This document shows positions 1 to 6,292 of a DNA stretch of 64,000 nt, piece by piece. Every line of letters starts with the position of its first letter. Position 1 is the stretch's first letter. The DNA is taken from contig NZ_LMCY01000008.1 of the NCBI RefSeq assembly GCF_001425685.1, positions 240,854-304,853 on the forward strand. The letters run 5' to 3'. Both the position numbers and the translations under genes were made by a program. The notes under the pieces were generated by a model. That model did no database searches, was not told the DNA's origin, and was given only the letters and a program-made list of their open reading frames with translations. Source of the stretch: Massilia sp. Root335. Lineage in GTDB: Bacteria; Pseudomonadota; Gammaproteobacteria; Burkholderiales; Burkholderiaceae_D.

Positions 1-1
1 A

Positions 2-1627
2 GAAGGGAAGATAGCGAATTACATTGATTTTGATCGATCCGACATCAGGCAGCTTGCTGTCCGCCTTGCTGAGCATGAGTATCGTGACCCAGCTGACAAA
101 ATAAGATTCGCCGAAGCACTGCTGGGCGCTCCTATACCAGGTGCGTCGCTGGAATCGCAACACGAACGCACATGCACTGCCATGTTCTGGCGAAGAGCTT
201 TGACTGTGCGCGTAAGCCGAGCAAGAGAGCAGTTTTTTCTTAGACTTGGTTTGATCGGAAGAAACAAGGAAAGATATTCTTCCAGTCTTAGCGTAGACGC
301 ACGCGAGCAGCAACTTTATGCGCAAGAAAAATGGATGCGTGAGACCGTACTAGTGCCAGGGAAGGTCGATAATGACAACAATGACGTTACTCGCACGCGG
401 CGAGAGATTAGCTTATCCGACGTCGTAAAACGACCCGAACATAAGTTCGCGAAGCTGTATACTTTCGTTAAGGGTATGGAGTCGCTAGGCGATCAGCAAA
501 AGTTGGCTTCTGCTATGGTTACCATAACCCTTGATCCAAGATGGCATCCAAATCCATTACACGGCAAGAAAAAATGGAACGGAAAATCACCACGGGAAGC
601 ACATAAATCTTTCTGCAAGGGTTGGCAGGCGGTTATGCGTGATCTTGATCGACATGGCATTAAGCTCAGCGGGCTACGCGTCGTGGAACCTCACCGTGAT
701 GCATGCCCGCATTATCATATCTGGCTACTATATCGCCCCGAGCATGAAACGAAGATTTTGCTTGCAATTATGCGTTACTTTCCACTCGGGCTAAAAGTGC
801 GTACGCCAGGCGCCGGCCAATTATCTGACAAAGATGAGATCTATGAGAATAGATTAGACCTCGCAGCAGGCGCTCCTCGCACATGGCGCGGCATAAAAGA
901 CAAATTTCAGGTTGAGTTCTCGCGGATTGTTCGTAAACTGGATGCTAACGGTGAACGCCGTGCTTGTAGCAGCGCGTCGTATGTGATGAAGTACCTTATG
1001 AAAACCCTTCCCGCGAATGTCAGAAAGCCGTCGAATAAATCAAGAGATGGAGCGGGTACTGGCAAATCATCTGACGAAGTTGAAATTTCCCGTGTTGATG
1101 CTTTTCGTTCCGTGTGGGGCATAAATCAGGGACAACTCTTCGGTATTGCGAAGTGCTTGACTATCTGGGATGAACTCAGACGAATCCAAAACGCGCCGGA
1201 ACATCCTCTAATGAAGGATTTGTGGAAAAAAGCGCGTGGAGGGGAGGCGGTAGGCCGCGTCGAAAAATGCTCTGAACAGAAAGGTGACGCGCATGCATTT
1301 CTAGAGGCTTTAGGTGGACTTGACGCTGCAAGAAACGGAAAGCGGAATGGCAAGCGTTTGGTCGTCGCGCGTCTAGTTGAGGAAGTGCGTAATCGATATG
1401 GAGATGTAATAAAAAGGACGACTGGGATTCGCTTATTGGAAAAAGAGCGTAAGAAGGTGAAAAAGGTCGACAGTAAAGGCAAGGCGGTGCGGTACGGATG
1501 GAAAATTTTTACCGAGGTTGTCGTAAGTATTGCAACGAAAGTTGAGAAATGGAAATTTGAGAAAAAGAGGTCAAATTTATTTAATTTGGATAAAAAATCG
1601 ACCGCAGCAGGTTTTTCGACCGCTTAG
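2..1627 (+). CDS. P2 gpA-type HUH replication endonuclease (5' partial)
   Basis: The reading frame is open from base 2, and the residues before the ATG at 182 still look like the family, so the true start lies left of the window and 182 is internal. Two hallmarks of phage P2 gpA / rolling-circle initiators are visible: the metal-binding His-hydrophobic-His motif (PHYHIW, near base 710) and a paired-tyrosine motif YVMKY (near base 980), the Y-x3-Y spacing used by P2 gpA for nicking and joining. The family nicks one strand at the origin and stays linked to the 5' end. The C-terminal third is basic. It belongs either to a P2-like phage or satellite or to the replication module of the dusA-inserted element; the window cannot decide. 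GC content is lower than in the core genes. Confidence 0.88.
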   Translation, partial: EGKIANYIDFDRSDIRQLAVRLAEHEYRDPADKIRFAEALLGAPIPGASLESQHERTCTAMFWRRALTVRVSRAREQFFLRLGLIGRNKERYSSSLSVDAREQQLYAQEKWMRETVLVPGKVDNDNNDVTRTRREISLSDVVKRPEHKFAKLYTFVKGMESLGDQQKLASAMVTITLDPRWHPNPLHGKKKWNGKSPREAHKSFCKGWQAVMRDLDRHGIKLSGLRVVEPHRDACPHYHIWLLYRPEHETKILLAIMRYFPLGLKVRTPGAGQLSDKDEIYENRLDLAAGAPRTWRGIKDKFQVEFSRIVRKLDANGERRACSSASYVMKYLMKTLPANVRKPSNKSRDGAGTGKSSDEVEISRVDAFRSVWGINQGQLFGIAKCLTIWDELRRIQNAPEHPLMKDLWKKARGGEAVGRVEKCSEQKGDAHAFLEALGGLDAARNGKRNGKRLVVARLVEEVRNRYGDVIKRTTGIRLLEKERKKVKKVDSKGKAVRYGWKIFTEVVVSIATKVEKWKFEKKRSNLFNLDKKSTAAGFSTA

Positions 1628-1654
1628 CAACTTTAAATAAAGTGGAAAATGAAA

Positions 1655-1680
1655 TAGAGCCGGCGAAGCCGGCTATTTGT
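1655..1680 (+). terminator. hairpin terminator after the gpA-like gene
   Basis: A 7-bp perfect stem, AGCCGGC (1658-1664) and GCCGGCT (1668-1674) around a GAA loop, follows the stop codon by 30 bases. The T tract after it is weak (ATTTGT), so termination efficiency is uncertain. Confidence 0.55.
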
Positions 1681-2008
1681 CGTTGTATTTTCTAGTCGTG
1701 TTTGCGCGAGCTCGTAGGACCCGTTGATAAAATATTTCTTATTCTCCGAATTTTCGCGAGGATCGCTACTTTTTTATTTTATTTTTCTCCAAATTAAAGA
1801 TTTAATTATTATAAAAGCATTAGAGATAGTGACAATTTTTCTGAAGAAAAATTTTGCTTCCGGAAAACTTTTCCTAGTTCTCCAAGTTTGTACAAACGGC
1901 TTGGGAAAAGATTCTGTCCTGAAGCTTGCCCTTGTCTTAAGCGCTATTAATAGTGCCAATAAAATGTCGGAGAATGGCTAAAATCCGAACAATCAACATT
2001 GGCTATTA
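1681..2008. other. AT-rich intergenic stretch, no gene supported
   Basis: About 330 bases lie between the gpA-like gene and a convergent gene. They are AT-rich with homopolymer runs. Short open frames exist on both strands, but they lack a ribosome binding site and have low-complexity Leu/Ile/Phe/Lys content. No repeat or RNA gene was recognised. Confidence 0.5.
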
Positions 2009-2542
2009 TTAATTATCAAGAGCCCCCGCCGCCGCGTTAAAAGCTGTCCTCATTCCTAGGTTCGAAGTCTTTGAAAGTAAGAATTTATGAAATAAATAGC
2101 AGAACGGCACAGCATACAAAAGGAATTGCCATATAGGGCTTTGCAACCCGCCCAATAATGTGCTAAGAAAGAATCCAAATATTAACAGAGCAAAAACAAG
2201 CACAAAATACCAGATGATAAGAACTGGCCCCATTACGAGGAGTTGACGTATCGTCATGCTTAAGGCCTGTCCACTTGAAAGCGGAGGAACGCGCTCTGTT
2301 TTTTCGCCGACGCGTAACGCGAGAATGGTGGGCGGTTTTTTTGCGTCCAATGCGAACGTAGAAATGGAAATTTCACTGCCAACAGCTTCTCGAAAGTCGT
2401 CATTAATGTAATTCGATACGTGGATATTATCCCACCGCTGTCCAGCAAATTTTATGTATTCATACTGCCAGGTGTTGTGAGCAGTTTTCGTGCTAGCCGA
2501 AATTTTCTCTAGGTTTCCAGAATATACAGCGGACTTAAACAT
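2009..2542 (-). CDS. hypothetical membrane protein with two C-terminal TM segments
   Basis: This 177-residue protein is not recognised. Residues 1-90 are soluble-looking and polar. Two strongly hydrophobic stretches follow (about 100-132 and 138-160), then a short polar tail. The start at 2542 is preceded by an AGGA ribosome binding site at a good distance. It is transcribed on the same strand as the small exported protein and CAP-domain lipoprotein to its right, so a surface or envelope role is plausible but not shown. It could also be a cargo gene of the mobile element. Confidence 0.6.
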   Translation of the reverse strand: MFKSAVYSGNLEKISASTKTAHNTWQYEYIKFAGQRWDNIHVSNYINDDFREAVGSEISISTFALDAKKPPTILALRVGEKTERVPPLSSGQALSMTIRQLLVMGPVLIIWYFVLVFALLIFGFFLSTLLGGLQSPIWQFLLYAVPFCYLFHKFLLSKTSNLGMRTAFNAAAGALDN

Positions 2543-2647
2543 TGTTTTCCTAACGCTTAATGGTGGAAATATTTAGGGGAATATTGTAATTTTTGATATC
2601 GTTCAATGCGGCAGGGTGATTTTTTTGAATGGGATTTTTTCTTTATA

Positions 2648-2938
2648 TTAACCCTCATCTAAAAATGTCGCTTTGCAAGCTCGATCGCCAACCTTAATTT
2701 TTTTTGCCAAGTCTGTTGGAATTGGTGTGGCAACTTGTTCTCCATTTTGGAGAATGGCAGTGATATTAATATAGCCTTTCATTGGTCCGCTCGGAAAGCC
2801 GGCTTTGGCTACTTCGGTGATCGTTACAAGCTCCGACTTTTTACATTTCGTTCCAGCGAAATCTTTGAATTCAGCCGCCGCTACAGACGTGCAGACAAGC
2901 GAAGCGCATGCTGCTAAACCAAGTGCGATGATCTTCAT
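2648..2938 (-). CDS. small exported protein, function unknown
   Basis: This 96-residue protein has a clear Sec signal peptide (MKII, hydrophobic core, cleavage after about residue 22 at VAAA). The mature part is about 74 residues with two Cys (one in CKKSE, one in the final CKATF segment) that could form a disulfide in the periplasm. A GGAGAA ribosome binding site precedes the ATG. The family is not recognised. The gene lies 39 bases after the CAP-domain lipoprotein on the same strand, so the two may be cotranscribed. Confidence 0.65.
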   Translation of the reverse strand: MKIIALGLAACASLVCTSVAAAEFKDFAGTKCKKSELVTITEVAKAGFPSGPMKGYINITAILQNGEQVATPIPTDLAKKIKVGDRACKATFLDEG

Positions 2939-2977
2939 ATATTCTCCAGCGAATCTTTCTTTTCTAAATCAAAGGTA

Positions 2978-4021
2978 TTACTGGCAACCGCGTTTGTAGC
3001 TGCCGGTGGTGAAGCTCCACGACTTGTCGATCGACAGGCCGTTAGCCGAGCCGGTTGCAGCACCAGTTGCCTTGCCGACGAAATGCACGTTGTAGGTAGT
3101 GTTGGCCTTGAACGGAGCCTTACCCACGACGAACGCCACGTTGGTGCCCAGATAGGTCGTATCCTGGGTGCTGGTAGCCTTGGTGATCAGGCGTACGTCC
3201 AGCGGCGTGGTCTGGCCTGCTTCCGTGACGGTGAAGCTGGTCACGCTCAGGGTGGTCGATGCTTCCGTGGTCAGGCTGATCGGCGAACTGGTCTTGGTGC
3301 ACATGTTGTCCTGGGTCATCTCCATTTCCTGATAGAACGGATTTGGAACCTCGACACCATGGGTCAGCCACACGCCGGTCTGACCGTTTGTCGGGTACAC
3401 GCCGACATAATCACCAGCGTTCAGTTGGGACTTGGTTGCGCCGAAGTCCATGTACAGCGGGTTGGTCGCATCTTCGCCAGCCACGCCGACAGTGGTGAAG
3501 CCCTGATACATCATGCTTGCACGGTGATACACCGAGTTGATCAGGTTATCGACCGCCGAGGTATCGGGGTTCGGGAATTCCAGACTAAAAGCGATCACCT
3601 CGCCTGCAATCACAGCCGGGTAGCCAGCGGCGACCAGGCGATCCGTAACGGTAGCGCCCGTGAAGCCTGGCGTACCAGCGACTTCGACGTGGCCGTTGGC
3701 ACCGCTATTGTTCAGTGCTACATACGCTTGGTGGTTCTTGGCTGCGATGTCGGCGTTCGCATTTTGGTTCAGCGGCCCCAAGCCCTGAACAGCGCGGAAT
3801 GCGTTGATCTTCTTGAACGCGAGTTCGGCGGACGAGCCAGCCGCGTAGGTCTGAGCGACAGCATCCTGCAGGCTAGCAGCTTGCACGGTCGAAACCGGGG
3901 TGGTCGGGTTAGTCGGGACAGCCGGATTGGAGGCAACCGGGGTCGACGAACTGCCGCCACCGCCGCCGCAGGCGGTTAGCGTAATTAGCACAAGGGCGCT
4001 AGAAAAGGTTGATGCGCGCAT
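2978..4021 (-). CDS. CAP (SCP/PR1) domain lipoprotein
   Basis: This 347-residue protein begins with a lipoprotein signal peptide ending in the lipobox LTAC, then a Gly/Ser/Pro-rich linker. Residues about 65-205 match a bacterial CAP (cysteine-rich secretory protein, PR-1) fold: a helix with NAFRAVQGLGPL, HQAYVALNNSG, a GEVIAF segment and a VYHRASMM segment carrying the family His and Glu positions. A beta-rich C-terminal domain with an Ig-like look ends in KRGC. It is probably anchored in the outer membrane. CAP proteins bind lipids or act on surface polymers; the substrate is unknown here. Its GC content is clearly higher than that of the flanking genes, suggesting separate acquisition. Confidence 0.82.
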   Translation of the reverse strand: MRASTFSSALVLITLTACGGGGGSSSTPVASNPAVPTNPTTPVSTVQAASLQDAVAQTYAAGSSAELAFKKINAFRAVQGLGPLNQNANADIAAKNHQAYVALNNSGANGHVEVAGTPGFTGATVTDRLVAAGYPAVIAGEVIAFSLEFPNPDTSAVDNLINSVYHRASMMYQGFTTVGVAGEDATNPLYMDFGATKSQLNAGDYVGVYPTNGQTGVWLTHGVEVPNPFYQEMEMTQDNMCTKTSSPISLTTEASTTLSVTSFTVTEAGQTTPLDVRLITKATSTQDTTYLGTNVAFVVGKAPFKANTTYNVHFVGKATGAATGSANGLSIDKSWSFTTGSYKRGCQ

Positions 4022-4202
4022 TGATGTCCTTATTTATATGGGTGCTGAAGAGTGGGCGAGATCGCATCTCGTGGGTACGCGGGCAGTTCCTTCTTGTGAG
4101 GCTCCCACGAAATAGGAAAGTGGCTTGATCCGAGAAGGCATAGGAGCTCTCAAACCGCTGGAGCATAGGCAGTATAACAACTATCGATGTCTTTTGTCAC
4201 TT

Positions 4203-4247
4203 ATACAGGGTCCCCTGATACAGGGTCCTCTGATACAGGGTCGTTTG
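4203..4247 (+). repeat. three tandem 15-bp repeats upstream of the XRE regulator
   Basis: Three head-to-tail copies of ATACAGGGTCCCCTG occur (4203-4217, 4218-4232, 4233-4247). The first 10 bases are identical in all three and the last five vary. They end 46 bases before the start of the small XRE regulator. They look like operator or activator half-sites or a small VNTR; either is an inference. Confidence 0.75.
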
Positions 4248-4262
4248 TTGCTCTCTGCGGCT

Positions 4263-4283
4263 CTAAGATCGCGTCTATCTTAG
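4263..4283. promoter_or_regulatory. putative operator of the XRE regulator
   Basis: A perfect inverted repeat, CTAAGAT and ATCTTAG separated by seven bases, overlaps the AGGAAGG ribosome binding site of the gene starting at 4293. Position and symmetry are typical of an autoregulatory site for a dimeric HTH protein. Confidence 0.6.
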
Positions 4284-4292
4284 GAAGGCGCG

Positions 4293-4580
4293 ATGAAGAA
4301 AACGGAACAGGCCCCGATCTGCAGACAATTTGGCGAGCATTTAGCCAAAATCAGGCAGGCGCAGAACTTCTCGCAACTAAAGCTTTCGCTCGAATCGGGG
4401 CTTGCACGCTCGTATATCGGTGACATTGAGCGCGGCGTGCGTAACCCGACGTTGGTCAACATTTTTCGGATCGCTGACACACTAAAAGTTGATGTCAGAG
4501 TGTTGTTCGAATTCGAGAGGCAGAGTGGAGACCTGATGTCCGACATGAAGGTCGGTAGCGGCGCTCCGGGCGAAAGTTAG
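4293..4580 (+). CDS. XRE-family (Cro/C1-type) transcriptional regulator
   Basis: This 95-residue protein is almost entirely one HTH_XRE domain: FGEHLAKIRQ, then SQLKLSLESGLARSYIGDIERG (scaffold and recognition helices), then NPTLVNIFRIADTLKVDVRVLFE. The strong ribosome binding site AGGAAGG sits nine bases before the ATG. Size and layout resemble stand-alone regulators and restriction-modification controller proteins, but no partner restriction gene is adjacent. Upstream are a 7+7 bp inverted repeat and three 15-bp direct repeats, either of which may be its binding site. Confidence 0.85.
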   Translation: MKKTEQAPICRQFGEHLAKIRQAQNFSQLKLSLESGLARSYIGDIERGVRNPTLVNIFRIADTLKVDVRVLFEFERQSGDLMSDMKVGSGAPGES

Positions 4581-4657
4581 AAGTCGTCGTTATAAGTAGG
4601 ATTTCAACAACGGCTGAGCCGTCGCAGCCATTTATCGGATAAGCTCTTCCTGATATG

Positions 4658-4673
4658 CTGTACGTTTGTACAG
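4658..4673. promoter_or_regulatory. LexA-type SOS box
   Basis: CTGTACGTTTGTACAG fits the CTG-N10-CAG consensus of proteobacterial LexA and has six symmetric bases per arm. It lies 18 bases before the start of the next gene, where bound LexA would block the promoter. The match is seen directly; SOS control is an inference. Confidence 0.6.
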
Positions 4674-4690
4674 TATTGTTGGGGGGGAGG

Positions 4691-5005
4691 ATGCGCGTCC
4701 GACTGGTAAAAATGCGGGTCAACGGTGTTGAAATCGACCGTCGTGCTCTTCGAGAGGCCTTCGGATGTCCTGGCGAGCTGGTAGTGATGGACGTCTCAGA
4801 TCAAGGCCTGCGCCGTCCAGTTAAAGTTGCGCGACTAATGCACGAAGGCAAGGTTCAGGCCGAGCTAAACGACGTCCATATTGTTTGGCTCAATGAAGGT
4901 CGTATGACACTCAACGGTTTCGAGCGGCAGCAGAACGGGGCGAGAGAGTCTGTAGACTACTGTCAGGCTTGGCTTTGCACGCTTGACGACTCTCCTCACA
5001 GCTGA
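4691..5005 (+). CDS. small protein behind an SOS-box-like site, function unknown
   Basis: The protein has about 104 residues. The ATG at 4691 directly follows GGGGGGGAGG, which gives unusually tight spacing. In-frame ATGs at 4655 (inside the LexA-like box region, so unlikely) and 4712 are alternatives. The sequence contains VNGVEIDRRALREAFGC and VVMDVSDQGLRRPVKVARL; no known domain is recognised. No membrane segment or signal peptide is seen. The upstream box suggests induction by DNA damage, which would suit an element-encoded stress or excision function, but nothing in the protein proves that. Confidence 0.6.
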   Translation: MRVRLVKMRVNGVEIDRRALREAFGCPGELVVMDVSDQGLRRPVKVARLMHEGKVQAELNDVHIVWLNEGRMTLNGFERQQNGARESVDYCQAWLCTLDDSPHS

Positions 5006-5012
5006 GCAAGGC

Positions 5013-5387
5013 CTAGAACATAGGTGCCGTTGTTGCTCCAGGCGGGGCATGTAGATGACAGCGGGTGAGGTATGTTTCTCCGGCTACCAGCAACCTGCCA
5101 GCGTTTCCACACAGCTCGCAGATTCTGGCTGACATTTCCTCAGCCATGATGATCATTCCCTCTTGTTCGCGACTTCCGCCTTTGATGTTGAACGAAAGTT
5201 CACCCCACTTCTCTTTCACTTCGGATACGACAACCTGTGGAGCGCCGTTCAGGTTGGTCCAAGTCTGCAAGCGGTCGCATAACACATCAATGAGGTCGAA
5301 CCAACCCTCGCGGCACATCGTACGTTGACGATCGGCGAAGATTTTCGGATAGCGTTTGTACAGCGGGGAATCAAGCTCCCCTTTCAT
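5013..5387 (-). CDS. phage-type hypothetical protein with CxxC
   Basis: This 124-residue protein resembles a family of uncharacterised phage and prophage proteins. Features I recall for that family are visible: an N-terminal YKRYPKIFADR, a DLIDVLCDRLQ helix, VSEVKEKWGELSFNIKGG, MAEEMSARICELCGNAG and a later Cys/His pair (TRCHLH). The CELC and CHLH positions could bind one zinc. No enzymatic function is known. It is convergent with the SOS-box gene, separated by 7 bases. Confidence 0.65.
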   Translation of the reverse strand: MKGELDSPLYKRYPKIFADRQRTMCREGWFDLIDVLCDRLQTWTNLNGAPQVVVSEVKEKWGELSFNIKGGSREQEGMIIMAEEMSARICELCGNAGRLLVAGETYLTRCHLHAPPGATTAPMF

Positions 5388-5688
5388 CTTTGTATCCTAA
5401 CGGATAGGCCGCTTGTGAGACGGTCCTCTAAACAAGGGCTGTGGTGTCTATCGGCAACATTTGCATTTAGCGTCGGTAATATGCTTGTAAAGACGTTATT
5501 GACATGACAGATGGGGGGCGCGGTTTTTAGCATTATGTTGCTCGCCAACAACAAGAAAATTCTAGTTTTTCAAGTAAAACTCTCGCTTTTAAACCTAATT
5601 GTGAATTCAATTGTGTCGTAAATATAGCATTATTGTGGCGTTTTATTGCTTTCTTTGCAATAAAAATGGTGCAGGACAGCAAATTTGC
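5388..5688. other. AT-rich region left of the iteron cluster, no gene supported
   Basis: There are 300 bases without a convincing gene. AT-rich blocks increase toward 5560-5660, directly beside the first iteron, as is common for the melting region of replication origins. Short open frames have no ribosome binding site. Confidence 0.45.
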
Positions 5689-5755
5689 GTGCCATCGTTA
5701 GAGATTTCAGTGCCATCGATAGAGCGAAGTGTGCCGTCATTAGAGAGGCTGAAAA

Positions 5756-5764
5756 TGTGGATAA
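5756..5764 (-). other. DnaA box
   Basis: TGTGGATAA is the exact reverse complement of the consensus TTATCCACA. It lies 10 bases inside the last forward iteron. Confidence 0.7.
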
Positions 5765-5829
5765 CTCAAATGCATCATGATAGGCCAATGATTTATAAAG
5801 AGTTTTGGAATTAATAAGACGAATAAAAG

Positions 5830-5838
5830 TTATCCACA
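5830..5838 (+). other. DnaA box
   Basis: A perfect TTATCCACA lies six bases before the first reverse iteron, mirroring the box at 5756. Confidence 0.7.
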
Positions 5839-5965
5839 GAAATTCTCTAAGAATGGCACTGAAATCTCTAACGGTGGCACATTTCACTAGCGATGGCACA
5901 TTACCTCTCTAACGACGGCACAGGACCTCTCTAATGACGGCACCGGACCTCTCTAACGATGGCAC

Positions 5966-6248
5966 AATTGGAGTCGATTTTCCTATTGTAATCAATGACT
6001 TATATGGGGCGTAAACAGTCTTAAAGGTTTACAATAAAAACTCAAGCTGTTTTTAACCGCGTGCGCGAGCTGGTGGACTACCAGCATGCGGGCTACCCGT
6101 TTTGTCGTGATTGAACTTAGTGACCAAGGTGTTGAGACGTTGCATTTGGCCTGAAAGATCATTTACGATTGGAAAGTGATGCTGCCGATACGATCATGGA
6201 TCGAGCCGCAGTGCGTAGTAGTAGCGCTGCACCCTAGCTCTTAAGCGC
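5966..6248. other. region right of the iterons, possible gene remnant
   Basis: This stretch of about 280 bases is AT-rich to 6055 and then GC-richer. Bases 6056-6113 read as a short fragment (RVRELVDYQHAGYPFCRD, stop) without a start, which may be the tail of a decayed gene. Nothing else was recognised. Confidence 0.35.
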
Positions 6249-6287
6249 TTGACATGGTATCAACTAAAATAACTAAAAGTTAAGGGA
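6249..6287 (+). promoter_or_regulatory. putative promoter and ribosome binding site of the GHKL gene
   Basis: A consensus -35 TTGACA (6249-6254) is followed after 16-17 bases by a weak -10 (AACTAA/ACTAAA). AAGGGA at 6283-6287 then sets the start at 6293. Confidence 0.4.
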
Positions 6288-6292
6288 CGGTC

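Larger units (their letters stand above)
5689..5965. other. origin-like dyad: nine iterons flanking two DnaA boxes
   Basis: Three forward iterons of GTGCCATCGTTAGAGA type start at 5689, 5710 and 5731. Six copies in the opposite orientation (TCTCTAACGATGGCAC type) start at 5844, 5865, 5884, 5906, 5928 and 5950. Spacing is 19-22 bp, two helical turns, so all copies within an arm face the same side. Between the arms are 97 bp with a perfect DnaA box at each edge. This is the architecture of an iteron-controlled plasmid origin. No Rep_3/RepA initiator gene is seen in the window, so the initiator is either elsewhere on the element or lost. Confidence 0.75.

Noticed and set aside
182-1627. ATG at 182 as the true start of the gpA-like gene
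   Set aside because: The frame continues upstream to the window edge with family-like sequence, so the gene is 5' truncated by the window.
1724-1981. 85-codon frame in the AT-rich gap
   Set aside because: Low-complexity hydrophobic and Lys content, no ribosome binding site, and an equally long antisense frame.
4187-4423. 78-codon frame across the triple repeat
   Set aside because: It begins inside the repeats, overlaps the XRE gene in another frame and lacks a ribosome binding site.
5689-5965. CRISPR array
   Set aside because: Repeats are only about 16 bp, gaps are 3-6 bp and orientation flips. Origin iterons fit; CRISPR does not.
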